From Streptomyces sp. NBC_00259 (GTDB taxonomy: Bacteria; Actinomycetota; Actinomycetes; Streptomycetales; Streptomycetaceae): DNA of 64,000 bases. The notes under the pieces were generated by a model. That model searched no databases. It had not been told where the DNA came from and saw only the letters and a list, made by a program, of their open reading frames with translations. The position numbers were made by a program, and so were the translations under genes. Positions 8,751-17,301 of the stretch are shown piece after piece; the stretch's first letter is position 1, and each line of letters opens with the position of its first letter. Where the stretch lies: the NCBI RefSeq assembly GCF_036181745.1, contig NZ_CP108080.1, forward strand, positions 5,273,501 to 5,337,500, read 5' to 3'.

Positions 8751-9376
8751 TACACGCTGACCAGTGGGGCGACCGTGCGCCACCCCAGCGCTGTGTAGAG
8801 CGCCCGTCCGTCCGGCGTGCCGCCCAGGACGCCGACGGTGGCTCCCCGCTCGACCGCCGCGTTCTGGAGCGTGCGCATCACCAGGCTGCCGAGGCCCTTG
8901 CGGCGGTGCTCGGCGGCGGTCTCGATCTGGTCGACGACGGCCGTGGTGCCGCTCGTCGCGATCTGGCCCCGGGCCGCGAAGGCGCCGTCCGCGGTCGTGA
9001 CCAGGACCCGGGTGACGCCGTCGCGCGTCCAGGTGCGCAGCCGGTGGCCGGCCCGTACGTCCGTCTCCGTCCGGGTCAGAGCCGCCGTCATCAGGAAGCC
9101 GGGCTCGTCCGGCGTCCAGTCCGGCCCCAGCCACTCCAGAACCCGCTCCTGCTCCTCGAACACCTTGAGCCACCGGCCCGGCACCCGGGCCGTCGCGGCC
9201 ACCTCGCGGACGCTCCGCTCGCTGTTGTCGGTGAGGACGTGCCGGGTGGTGTGCCGGGGGAGTCCGACGTCGACGGTGACGCCCCACGGCTCGCCGACGG
9301 GTTCCGCGGCACCGCGCGACACGACCCAGCCGTCCACCCAGGCCCGTATCGTCTCGGTAATAGATGCAGATGTCAT
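8723..9376 (-). CDS. GNAT-family N-acetyltransferase
   Basis: A 217-residue protein. The C-terminal half (about 120-210) is a GNAT domain: a VVDQIETAAEHRRKGLGSLVM segment contains the acetyl-CoA binding R/Q-x-x-G-x-G/A core (RRKGLG), followed by NAAVERGATVGVLGGTPDGRALYTALGW. The N-terminal half is less conserved and may bind the acceptor. The substrate is unknown. The start codon lies inside interleaved inverted repeats (see 9357-9392), which suggests repression at this promoter. The gene is divergent from lon. Confidence 0.8.
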   Translation of the reverse strand: MTSASITETIRAWVDGWVVSRGAAEPVGEPWGVTVDVGLPRHTTRHVLTDNSERSVREVAATARVPGRWLKVFEEQERVLEWLGPDWTPDEPGFLMTAALTRTETDVRAGHRLRTWTRDGVTRVLVTTADGAFAARGQIATSGTTAVVDQIETAAEHRRKGLGSLVMRTLQNAAVERGATVGVLGGTPDGRALYTALGWRTVAPLVSVYYDPAPADV

Positions 9377-9392
9377 TGACCTATTACATCTG
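9357..9392. promoter_or_regulatory. Two interleaved inverted repeats over the GNAT start
   Basis: GTAATAG (9357-9363) pairs with CTATTAC (9381-9387), and CAGATGT (9367-9373) pairs with ACATCTG (9386-9392). The stretch is unusually AT-rich for this chromosome and covers the GNAT start codon (9374-9376). It looks like a regulator-binding site, but the regulator is unknown. Confidence 0.5.
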
Positions 9393-9466
9393 ATCGGTCA
9401 CGGGAAGTGACAGGGGTGATCGCTCACAGCGAACAGCCCCGGGGGAACATTGGCCGCCCCTTCCGC

Positions 9467-9487
9467 ATTGAGTCCATGTAGCTCAAC
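9467..9487. promoter_or_regulatory. HAIR operator for HspR upstream of lon
   Basis: The stretch reads ATTGAGT-N7-GCTCAAC, which fits the HspR-associated inverted repeat (consensus CTTGAGT-N7-ACTCAAG) with symmetric end changes and exact 7-nt spacing. It lies 22 bp before the lon start codon. HspR repression of lon, together with the dnaK operon and clpB, is established in Streptomyces. Confidence 0.88.
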
Positions 9488-9508
9488 TTGACTGCCGAAG
9501 GGGAGATC

Positions 9509-11911
9509 ATGGCTTCGACGTCCACACCGCTCACTCTGCCTGTGCTGCCGCTCGACGACGAGGTCGTGCTGCCCGGGATGGTGGTACCGCTCGACCTGTC
9601 CGACGCCGACGTACGGGCCGCGGTGGAGGCCGCCCAGGCAGCCGCCCGTTCGGCATCGGGCAAGCCACGGGTGCTGCTCGTCCCACGCATCGACGGTACG
9701 TACGCCTCGACCGGTGTCCTCGGCACCGTCGAGCAGGTCGGCCGGCTCTCCGACGGAGACCCCGGCGCCCTGATCCGCGGCCGCAGCCGGGTGCGCATCG
9801 GCGCCGGTACGACCGGTCCCGGCGCGGCCCTCTGGGTCGAGGGCACCGTTGTCGACGAGGCGCTGCCCGAAACGCTGCCCGGCTCCGTCACCGAATTGGT
9901 CAAGGAGTACAAGGCACTCGCCACCAGCTGGCTGAAGAAGCGCGGCGCCTGGCAGGTCGTCGACCGCGTCCAGCAGATCGACGACGTCTCGGCCCTCGCC
10001 GACAACTCCGGCTACTCACCCTTCCTGACCACCGCCCAGAAGGTGGAGCTGCTCGAGACCAGCGACCCGGTGGCCCGGCTCAAGCTCGCCACCGAGCAGC
10101 TGCGCGAGCACCTCGCCGAGCAGGACGTGGCCGAGTCCATCGCCAAGGACGTCCAGGAGGGCGTCGACAAGCAGCAGCGCGAATTCCTGCTGCGCCGCCA
10201 GCTCGAGGCCGTGCGCAAGGAACTGCGCGAGCTGAACGGCGAGGACGGCGAGGACGAGTCCGACGACTACCGTGCCCGGGTCGAGGCCGCCGACCTCCCG
10301 GAGAACGTCCGCGAGGCCGCGCTCAAGGAGGTCGAGAAGCTGGAGCGGTCCAGTGACCAGAGCCCCGAGGGCTCCTGGATCCGCACCTGGCTCGACACCG
10401 TCCTCGAACTGCCGTGGAACGAGCGCACGGAGGACGCGTACGACATCCGGGGCGCCAAGACGGTCCTGGACGCCGAGCACGCGGGCCTGGACGACGTGAA
10501 GGAACGGATCACCGAATACCTGGCGGTGCGCAAGCGGCGTACCGACCGGGGGCTGGGCGTGGTCGGCGGGCGGCGCGGGGGCGCGGTTCTCGCGCTCGTC
10601 GGCCCGCCCGGCGTGGGCAAGACCTCGCTCGGCGAGTCCGTCGCGCACGCGATGGGACGGAAGTTCGTCCGGGTCGCCCTCGGCGGCGTACGGGACGAGG
10701 CGGAGATCCGCGGGCACCGGCGTACGTACGTCGGCGCGCTGCCGGGCCGTATCGTCCGGGCCGTCAAGGAGGCCGGGTCCATGAACCCGGTGGTCCTGCT
10801 CGACGAGATCGACAAGGTCGGCTCCGACTTCCGCGGGGACCCGGCGGCGGCACTGCTCGAAGTCCTGGACCCGGCGCAGAACCACACGTTCCGCGACCAC
10901 TACCTGGAGGTCGAGCTGGACCTGTCCGACGTGGTCTTCCTGGCCACGGCGAACGTCCTGGAGGCCATCCCGGAGGCCCTGCTCGACCGGATGGAGCTGG
11001 TCAGGCTCGACGGCTACACGGAGGACGAGAAGGTCGTCATCGGCCGGGACCACCTGCTCCCGCGCCAGCTGGAGCGGGCCGGCCTGGAGCCGGGCGAGGT
11101 CGTCCTGGACGACTCCGCGCTGCGCAAGCTGGCCGCCGAGTACACCCGCGAGGCGGGCGTACGCAACCTGGAGCGGGCGATCGCCCGGCTGCTGCGGAAG
11201 GTCGCGGCCCAGCACGAACTGGGCGACCGGGAGCTGCCGTTCACCGTCACCGACGGGGAACTGCGCGGTCTCATCGGGCGACCGCACCACGTCCCCGAGG
11301 CCGCCCAGGACCCGGCCGAGCGGCGCACCGCGGTGCCGGGCGTGGCCACGGGCCTCGCGGTCACCGGAGCCGGCGGCGACGTGCTGTACGTCGAGGCGTC
11401 CCTGGCCGACCCGGAGACCGGTGCGGCCGGACTGACCCTCACCGGTCAGCTCGGCGACGTCATGAAGGAGTCCGCACAGATCGCGCTGAGCTTCCTCCGC
11501 TCGCACGGCGCGGAACTGGAGCTGCCCGTCGCCGATCTGAAGGACCGCGGCGTGCACATCCACTTCCCGGCGGGCGCGGTCCCGAAGGACGGGCCGAGCG
11601 CGGGTATCACGATGACCACCGCGCTGGCGTCGCTGCTCTCCGGACGGCCGGTCCGTACGGACGTGGCGATGACCGGCGAGGTGTCCCTGACGGGACGGGT
11701 GCTGCCCATCGGCGGCCTGAAGCAGAAGCTCCTGGCCGCGCACCGGGCGGGGACGACGACGGTCGTCATCCCCAAGCGCAACGAGGCCGACCTGGACGAC
11801 GTCCCGGCGGAGGTCCTGGACAAGCTGGAGGTCCACCCGGTCACGGACGTCCGCCAGGTCCTGGAGATCGCCCTCTCCCCGGCGGAACTGCCGGTGGCGG
11901 CCGCGGCGTAG
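9509..11911 (+). CDS. lon: ATP-dependent Lon protease
   Basis: An 800-residue AAA+ serine protease for misfolded and regulatory proteins in the cytoplasm. It has the N-terminal substrate-binding LON domain (1-200) and a helical linker, the Walker A GPPGVGKT (about 365-372), Walker B VVLLDEIDKVG, and the C-terminal protease domain with the Ser697/Lys740 dyad (KDGPSAGIT; LKQKLLAAHRAG). These residues are 43 apart, as in E. coli Lon. An in-frame TTG at 9488 exists, but the ATG at 9509 has the AAGGGGAG site directly upstream and gives the usual N-terminus. The HAIR element in front predicts heat induction through HspR. Confidence 0.97.
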   Translation: MASTSTPLTLPVLPLDDEVVLPGMVVPLDLSDADVRAAVEAAQAAARSASGKPRVLLVPRIDGTYASTGVLGTVEQVGRLSDGDPGALIRGRSRVRIGAGTTGPGAALWVEGTVVDEALPETLPGSVTELVKEYKALATSWLKKRGAWQVVDRVQQIDDVSALADNSGYSPFLTTAQKVELLETSDPVARLKLATEQLREHLAEQDVAESIAKDVQEGVDKQQREFLLRRQLEAVRKELRELNGEDGEDESDDYRARVEAADLPENVREAALKEVEKLERSSDQSPEGSWIRTWLDTVLELPWNERTEDAYDIRGAKTVLDAEHAGLDDVKERITEYLAVRKRRTDRGLGVVGGRRGGAVLALVGPPGVGKTSLGESVAHAMGRKFVRVALGGVRDEAEIRGHRRTYVGALPGRIVRAVKEAGSMNPVVLLDEIDKVGSDFRGDPAAALLEVLDPAQNHTFRDHYLEVELDLSDVVFLATANVLEAIPEALLDRMELVRLDGYTEDEKVVIGRDHLLPRQLERAGLEPGEVVLDDSALRKLAAEYTREAGVRNLERAIARLLRKVAAQHELGDRELPFTVTDGELRGLIGRPHHVPEAAQDPAERRTAVPGVATGLAVTGAGGDVLYVEASLADPETGAAGLTLTGQLGDVMKESAQIALSFLRSHGAELELPVADLKDRGVHIHFPAGAVPKDGPSAGITMTTALASLLSGRPVRTDVAMTGEVSLTGRVLPIGGLKQKLLAAHRAGTTTVVIPKRNEADLDDVPAEVLDKLEVHPVTDVRQVLEIALSPAELPVAAAA

Positions 11912-11919
11912 CGGGCGCG

Positions 11920-11936
11920 CCGGGGCTCCGCCCCGG
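11920..11936. terminator. Short hairpin after lon
   Basis: A 7-bp GC-rich stem with a 3-nt loop (11920-11926 with 11930-11936) starts 9 bp after the lon stop, between lon and the convergent protease gene. It is a plausible terminator. Confidence 0.5.
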
Positions 11937-12062
11937 TTCCGGTTCCCCGGTCGCCGGGTGCCGGTCTGCGGACGCAGGCCGTCACCCGGCGATGCGGTGT
12001 GCTCGGCGTGGGCCCGCGGCCCTCGGTGAAGTGCGGACGGCCGAAGGTCCGGACGACGAAGC

Positions 12063-12887
12063 TCAGTGCGCCGTGCTCTTGACCGGGACGCGGGCCGCCT
12101 TGTCGTACAGGGCGCGCGCACGTGCGCCGAAGAGCACCGCCGTCGACTCCGTGTCCGTGTCGCCCCCGCTCAGGACGCCTATCACCCGGCCCGGCCGGCC
12201 CGGGTCCACGTAGTCCGCCAGCCAGGGGCTGCCGCTCGTGCCGTCCCAGAAGCCCTGGCATTCGATGCGCACCATCCGCGCGGGCTGGTCGGCGTCGTGA
12301 CGGGCGTCGGTGGTACAGGTGATGGGCCGGTTGGCCGGATTGTGCTCGGGGTTGGGGTAGCCGACGACCGTGACCCGGCGGCTCGGTTTCGACGACCAGT
12401 CGGGCTCGGCCGCGCCCACCACGTCCTGCACCTGGCGGCCCCGGGCGTCCGGCTCCAGCGTCAGGAAGGCGTAGTCGGTCGTGTCGTCCTCGTCCTTGCG
12501 CCAGCGGTCGTCCACCTGGATCGCGGCGACCTTCCACGTGCCGTACGGGGCCGATCCCTTCCCGCCGCCGTGGAATCCGGGCGCGAAGGAGAAGCCGCTC
12601 GCGTACGTCCCGTACTCGAAGACACAGTGCGCGGCGGTCGCGACGACATTGCCGCGGGGGCTGTCGACCACGCTCGCCGTGCACCAGTGGTCCTCACCGT
12701 CGAGCAGCACGCCCACCGAGCGCAGCCCGCCGGACGGCACGGCCGACGTCTGCGGCGAGGGGCCCTCGGCCCGCTGTCGGGGTTCGGCGGCAGGGTGCGG
12801 CGTCGCCGAGTGGGACGGCGCCGCGCACGCGGTCGCGGCGGTCAGCACCGCGACCGCGGACCACAGCATCGGCCTGTTCCAGAGCAT
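12063..12887 (-). CDS. Secreted trypsin-like serine protease, probable lipoprotein
   Basis: A 274-residue exported protein. The N-terminal hydrophobic segment ends in LTAATAC, a possible lipobox with Cys21. A proline-rich linker precedes a chymotrypsin-fold domain with the triad His87 (ATAAHC), Asp138 (TTDYAFL) and Ser218 (DGTSGSPW). In-frame GTG at 12905 is possible, but the ATG at 12887 has AAGGAT about nine bases upstream. The serine motif GTSGS differs from the usual GDSGG, as in many bacterial V8/trypsin-like proteases. It probably acts at the cell surface. It is transcribed in the same direction as, and just after, the HTH regulator gene (19 bp), possibly as one unit. Confidence 0.82.
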   Translation of the reverse strand: MLWNRPMLWSAVAVLTAATACAAPSHSATPHPAAEPRQRAEGPSPQTSAVPSGGLRSVGVLLDGEDHWCTASVVDSPRGNVVATAAHCVFEYGTYASGFSFAPGFHGGGKGSAPYGTWKVAAIQVDDRWRKDEDDTTDYAFLTLEPDARGRQVQDVVGAAEPDWSSKPSRRVTVVGYPNPEHNPANRPITCTTDARHDADQPARMVRIECQGFWDGTSGSPWLADYVDPGRPGRVIGVLSGGDTDTESTAVLFGARARALYDKAARVPVKSTAH

Positions 12888-12905
12888 GGCCCCATCCTTG
12901 CTCAC

Positions 12906-13982
12906 TCAGCCGTCGAGCCATCCCCGGAGGGTCGCCTGTGCCCCCGCCTGGAACCGGGTCTCCGCGCCCAGCGTCTCCAGCAGCCTGCTGATCCGCCGCC
13001 GCGCCGTGTGCACATGGACCCCGAGCCTGCGCGCTATCGCCTCGTCCTTGAGCCCGGCGGCGAGCAGCGCCAGCAGTTCCTTCTGCGCCGGGACCAGCGA
13101 GCCGCCCGGGCCGCCCACGGGGGTGGCCCGTTCCCACACGGTCTCGAAGAGCGGCACCAGCGCGTTGCCGAGCAGTGCGTCGCCCACCACCAGCGCGGAG
13201 GCCGTCGGATCGGCCGCGTCACTGGGCGGCAGCAGGGTGATCCGCCGGTCGACGGCGATCAGTTTGGTCGGTACGCCCTGGGCCACCCTGGCCCGCAGCC
13301 CGCGCTCCACCAGCGCGGTCACCATCCGCATCTGGTCCTGGGTCGCCAGTCCCTCGGGGTCGAGGACGGTGCGTACGACGATGCCGCGGTCCAGCAGCGC
13401 CTCGATGTCCAGTCCGGGCGACGGGGAACTGCCGTCCCCCACCCGGCCCCTGACGTACGGTGGCCGGTCGAGGATGACGACCTCGTGTTCCGCCGACGCC
13501 AGCAGCACATCCGCCCGTTCGCCGATCTCCCGCTGCCCGGTGACCACTTCGATGCCGCTTCCGGCCGTGACCGGTGGGCCGGGCGTCAGCCGGCTCGCGA
13601 GCCGGTCGGCGGTCATGCGTAACTGTTCGAGTTCGGCCGATTTCAGATGCAGCTCGGCCTGCCGGCGGTGGATGAGCGTGCGGATCGCGGCGGCCGGCGC
13701 GGCCGGGCGGGGCAGCGCCCCGCAGTCGGGCGGCGGCAGCGCGAGCCCCTGCTCGACCAGCCGGTCCAGAGCCGACTCCAACTGATCGCGCGACAGCTCC
13801 AGCAGCCGCGCCAACTCGTCCGCCTCGCCCGTGCGTTCCGTCAGCAGGGCCTCGTACGCGCGCTCCTCGGCCGCCCCCAGGCCGAGGGAGCGCAATTCCC
13901 CCTCGATCATGTCCCGGATTCTCACTCCGCGTTCACGAGACACACAAGTGTGCATGCCCACTTGTCGACGCAGTTGGCTCAT
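12906..13982 (-). CDS. TrmB/LuxR-type helix-turn-helix regulator
   Basis: A 358-residue regulator. The N-terminal winged helix (about 25-90, LGLGAAEERAYEALLTERTG and LARLLELSRDQLESALDRLVEQGL) resembles TrmB-type domains. A middle effector/dimer region follows, and the C-terminal LuxR-type HTH (about 290-350) has LLALLAAGLKDEAIARRLGVHVHTARRRISRLL. The frame runs far upstream antisense to the metalloprotease. The ATG at 13982 has GGAG seven bases upstream and is preferred over the GTG at 13925. It is divergent from the M4 protease gene with an 81-bp shared control region, so it may regulate that protease. Confidence 0.83.
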   Translation of the reverse strand: MSQLRRQVGMHTCVSRERGVRIRDMIEGELRSLGLGAAEERAYEALLTERTGEADELARLLELSRDQLESALDRLVEQGLALPPPDCGALPRPAAPAAAIRTLIHRRQAELHLKSAELEQLRMTADRLASRLTPGPPVTAGSGIEVVTGQREIGERADVLLASAEHEVVILDRPPYVRGRVGDGSSPSPGLDIEALLDRGIVVRTVLDPEGLATQDQMRMVTALVERGLRARVAQGVPTKLIAVDRRITLLPPSDAADPTASALVVGDALLGNALVPLFETVWERATPVGGPGGSLVPAQKELLALLAAGLKDEAIARRLGVHVHTARRRISRLLETLGAETRFQAGAQATLRGWLDG

Positions 13983-14063
13983 TGCTGCTCCGGCGGCCCA
14001 CATGTTGCATGGCCATGACCACCTGAACCGGCTCTGACCAAGCACGTGGGAGGGGTACGTACT

Positions 14064-16946
14064 GTGCGCAAGCCCAGCAACAACCATGGAAGACCGGCGT
14101 CCGGCACAACCAGGGGGGCGGCGACCGCCGCTCTCCTGGCGGCCGCGGGACTCCTGATCACCGCGGTACCGGCCCAGGCGGCGACCCCGCCGCCGGCACC
14201 GTCCGTCGAGGTCGTCCCCGGGGAGGACACCGCGACACCCGCGCTCGTGGAAGGCCTGCGCGAGGCCGTGGACGCAAAGGCCGCTCCGGCGGACGCGGCC
14301 CGCGGACACCTCGCCGCCAAGGAGAGCCGCTATCGCATCGCCGAACCGCGGCGCGATCTCGTGCCCGTCCAGACGCTGCAGCACGGCGCGGACGAAACGG
14401 TACGGCTCCAGCAGAAGCACCGCGGAATCCCGGTGCTCGGCGGCCAGTACGTCGTCCGCATGGAGAGCGCCGGCGGCAAGCGGGTCGTCACCGGCACCTC
14501 GGGCAAGTACTTCACCGGGCTGACGGCCGGCACCGAGGCGTCCGTCACCAAGGACGTCGCGGTGCGCCGCGCCGTGGGCGCCACCGCTGCCCGGCTCGGC
14601 CACGCACAGCTCACCAAGGCCGACGCCGTACGCAAGGAGGGCGAGAAGTCCCAGAAGGCGCAGGCGCTCAGCGGCACCGCGGGCGGCCTCGTCGTCATCC
14701 CGCGGGGCGACGGCGTGCTCGCGTACCACGTGACCGTGCGCGGCACGAACCCCGCGACCGGCGAACCCGTGCTCCAGCACGTGTACGTCGACGCGCGGTC
14801 GGGCTATCCGGTGCTGCAGTACAGCGGCATCAAGTCCGTCACCCCGCCGAAGGCGGCGGCGGACGCTCACCCGGCGGCGTCGAAGGCCGGCGCGTCGAAG
14901 GCCGGCGCCTCGAACGCGGCCGCGACGGGCAGGGCCCCGGCCGCGGAGTCCGCCGAGCATCCCGGCATCAGGGGCAGCGGTCAGCGTCTCGACGGAACCA
15001 AGGTCGGCCTCGACCTGTACCTCGACGGCACCCGCAGCGAGTACGTCATGACCGACTACGCGCGGATGGCCGACAGCAGCAAGAACACCCTCAGCACCTG
15101 GGACGCCTCGGACCGCGACGTGAGCGAGGTCTCGGGTCAGTGGCCCGCCGGCATCAAGGTGTTCGGCTCCGCGGCCGCCGACTTCGGCAAGGACGCCACC
15201 GACGCGGGCGCGGTCGACGCGCACTGGGCCGCGGGCCAGGTCTACGACTACTACAAGAAGCAGCACGGCAGGAACGGCCTCGACGGGCGCGGCTCCACCG
15301 TCAACTCGCTCGTCGGCGTCACCCTGTTCGGCGGCAGCTACGTCAACGCCTTCTGGGACGGCCAGAAAATGGTCTACGGATCGGGCGACGAGGAGTTCAA
15401 GCCCCTGTCCGCCGACCTCGACGTCGTCGGCCACGAGATGACCCACGGAGTCGTCGAGAACACCGCGAACCTCGTCTACGCCGGCCAGTCCGGGGCGCTG
15501 AACGAGGCCGTCGCCGACTACTTCGGCAACGCCATCGACGTCACCGCGTCCGGCCAGTCGATGGACGACCCGGCCGCGGGTCTGATCGGCGAGGACCTGT
15601 GCCGGACGAAGGGCCCGCGCGACTGCGCCTTGCGCAACCTCGACGACGGGGCGACCACCGCCAAGAACTTCCTCGGGGTGACCTTCGGCACCGACAACGG
15701 CGGCGTCCACCTCAACTCCACCATCTTCTCCGGCGCGTTGTGGGACATGCGCCAGGACCTCGGCGGGGAGCTGGCCGACCGGATCGTGTACAAGGCGCTG
15801 TCCGAGTACATGACGCCGCTCGACGGCTTCACCGAGGGCCGCGCCGCGGTGCTCGCCGCGGCGAAGGACCTCGGCGTCACCTCGAAGCAGCAGAACGTGG
15901 TGAAGCGTTCCTTCAGCGCCCACGGCATCGTGCCCGGCTGGGAGGACGCCCTCGGGGTCGACTCCGAGCAGCTCCTCGACAAGCTCAACATCAGCGGCAC
16001 GGGGGTCCAGGCCGGCGGCGGCTGGTGGACCACGTCCCGGTCCAACGACGACGGCTCCGAGCCGTACTCCGTCTACGCCGGACGCGCGGACGGCGCAGGG
16101 GCGCCCAAGCTGATCAGCCCGAACGACGGACGCTTCCACGTCTACCCGGCGACGGACGGCAAGACCGTCGTGTGGGCCGCGTACGGCGCCACGAGCCTGG
16201 ACATCCTGTCCCGTCCGGTCACGGGCGGCCCCATCAAGAAGCTGTACACGTCGTCCAGCGACATCTCGGGGCTGCGGGTCGAGAACGGTGTGGTCGTCTT
16301 CGAGACCTTCGGGATCTTCGGCGATCGCCATGTCGCCTATCTCCGTCCCGGCGACAGCCGGCCCACGTACGCGGACGGCGGCAGCTTCCTCCTCGCCACG
16401 GCGCTGCCCTCGATCGCCCAGGGCCGGATCGCGTACGCCAAGCTCTACCCGGGCGAGACCGACTACAAGCTGGGCGTCGAGATCCTCGATCTGAAGACGG
16501 GCACCAAGACGCTGACCGAGCAGCTCGGCGACCCGCAGGGCCTCGGCCAGACCGGCATCAACAGCAAGCACGTCTTCTGGCTGACCGACGAGAACGCCGG
16601 CGACGCCGGTGAGATGGGCGTGCGGCGGGCGGACCTCGACGGCCGTGGTGCGTTCGACATCAGCTCCGAGGCCAAGCCGCGGGCGCTGATCGCCTTCGAC
16701 CTGACCGTCTCCGAGGACGCGGTCACCGTCAACAGCCAGCTGCCGGACACCGAGTGGCGCAACGAGACGCTGCCGAAGCTGTGGCAGCTGACCACGGACG
16801 GCAGCCGTCAGGAGCGGGTCTCCTGCAACCGCGGTGAGCAGTTGTCCCCGGCCGCGGTGTCCGGACGGCAGGTCGTCTGGCTCGACGGCACGACCGGCTT
16901 CACCGACCTGGTCACCCGTAGCCGCCCGGCGGGCCTCTGCGGCTGA
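14064..16946 (+). CDS. Secreted M4-family (thermolysin-like) zinc metalloprotease
   Basis: A 960-residue exported protease. A twin-basic N-terminus and a hydrophobic helix end in PAQA (signal peptide, about 1-39). An FTP/propeptide region follows (about 45-270) with an Ala-rich spacer, then the M4 catalytic domain with His457-Glu458-x-x-His461 (GHEMTHG), third zinc ligand Glu481 (NEAVADYFG) and His549 (GGVHLNS). The 24-residue spacing from the first His to the Glu ligand equals thermolysin. The C-terminal part (about 640-960) looks like a TolB-type beta-propeller, making it three times longer than thermolysin. The GTG at 14064 follows GGGAGGGG. A GTG at 14046 would overlap that site. Confidence 0.92.
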   Translation: MRKPSNNHGRPASGTTRGAATAALLAAAGLLITAVPAQAATPPPAPSVEVVPGEDTATPALVEGLREAVDAKAAPADAARGHLAAKESRYRIAEPRRDLVPVQTLQHGADETVRLQQKHRGIPVLGGQYVVRMESAGGKRVVTGTSGKYFTGLTAGTEASVTKDVAVRRAVGATAARLGHAQLTKADAVRKEGEKSQKAQALSGTAGGLVVIPRGDGVLAYHVTVRGTNPATGEPVLQHVYVDARSGYPVLQYSGIKSVTPPKAAADAHPAASKAGASKAGASNAAATGRAPAAESAEHPGIRGSGQRLDGTKVGLDLYLDGTRSEYVMTDYARMADSSKNTLSTWDASDRDVSEVSGQWPAGIKVFGSAAADFGKDATDAGAVDAHWAAGQVYDYYKKQHGRNGLDGRGSTVNSLVGVTLFGGSYVNAFWDGQKMVYGSGDEEFKPLSADLDVVGHEMTHGVVENTANLVYAGQSGALNEAVADYFGNAIDVTASGQSMDDPAAGLIGEDLCRTKGPRDCALRNLDDGATTAKNFLGVTFGTDNGGVHLNSTIFSGALWDMRQDLGGELADRIVYKALSEYMTPLDGFTEGRAAVLAAAKDLGVTSKQQNVVKRSFSAHGIVPGWEDALGVDSEQLLDKLNISGTGVQAGGGWWTTSRSNDDGSEPYSVYAGRADGAGAPKLISPNDGRFHVYPATDGKTVVWAAYGATSLDILSRPVTGGPIKKLYTSSSDISGLRVENGVVVFETFGIFGDRHVAYLRPGDSRPTYADGGSFLLATALPSIAQGRIAYAKLYPGETDYKLGVEILDLKTGTKTLTEQLGDPQGLGQTGINSKHVFWLTDENAGDAGEMGVRRADLDGRGAFDISSEAKPRALIAFDLTVSEDAVTVNSQLPDTEWRNETLPKLWQLTTDGSRQERVSCNRGEQLSPAAVSGRQVVWLDGTTGFTDLVTRSRPAGLCG

Positions 16947-16985
16947 TCACGGCGTCGGCTGATCACGACGTCACCGCGTACGACA

Positions 16986-17022
16986 GGAGCCCCCGGCGTG
17001 GCACGCCCGCGCCGGGGGCTCC
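16986..17022. terminator. Strong terminator after the metalloprotease
   Basis: A perfect 13-bp GC-rich stem (16986-16998 with 17010-17022) with an 11-nt loop begins 40 bp after the protease stop and is followed by TTCGT. Confidence 0.75.
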
Positions 17023-17044
17023 TTCGTGCTGCCGCGCGAGGTCC

Positions 17045-17301
17045 GCTGCATCTTCCGGGGGCGACCCCCGGACCCCCGGCAGGGTGGGTCAGCCGTTGGC
17101 GAGCGCCACCACGCGGTCCAGCGCTCCATTGCTGCATCTTCCGGGGGCGACCCCCGGACCCCGGCAGGGTGGGTCAGCCGTTGGCGAGCGCCACCACGCG
17201 GTCCAGCGCTCCATTGCTGCATCTTCCGGGGGCGACCCCCGGACCCCTGGCAGGGTGGGTCAGCCGTTGGCGAGCGCCACCACGCGGTCCAGCGCTCCAT
17301 T
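17045..17301. repeat. Triplicated 86-bp unit: end of the lysozyme gene plus its terminator
   Basis: There are three near-identical tandem units: 17045-17130, 17131-17215 (one C fewer) and 17216-17301. Each holds, on the minus strand, the last 13 codons of the GH25 lysozyme (NGALDRVVALANG), the stop, and a hairpin. Only the rightmost unit is joined to the gene body. The others are ghost copies of the 3' end. Copies 1 and 3 differ by one C/T substitution, and copy 2 has lost one C of the same C-run, so the expansion looks recent. Confidence 0.95.
17054..17243 (-). terminator. Three successive terminator hairpins in the triplicated units
   Basis: Each unit has the same 8-bp stem with CGA loop: 17054-17072, 17140-17158 and 17225-17243. 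The rightmost follows the lysozyme stop directly and the other two act as back-ups. They also face readthrough from the protease. Confidence 0.7.

Noticed and set aside
13983..16571. Long minus-strand frame continuing upstream of the TrmB/LuxR-type regulator
   Set aside because: It is antisense to the M4 protease and resembles no protein. The regulator has a good start at 13982.
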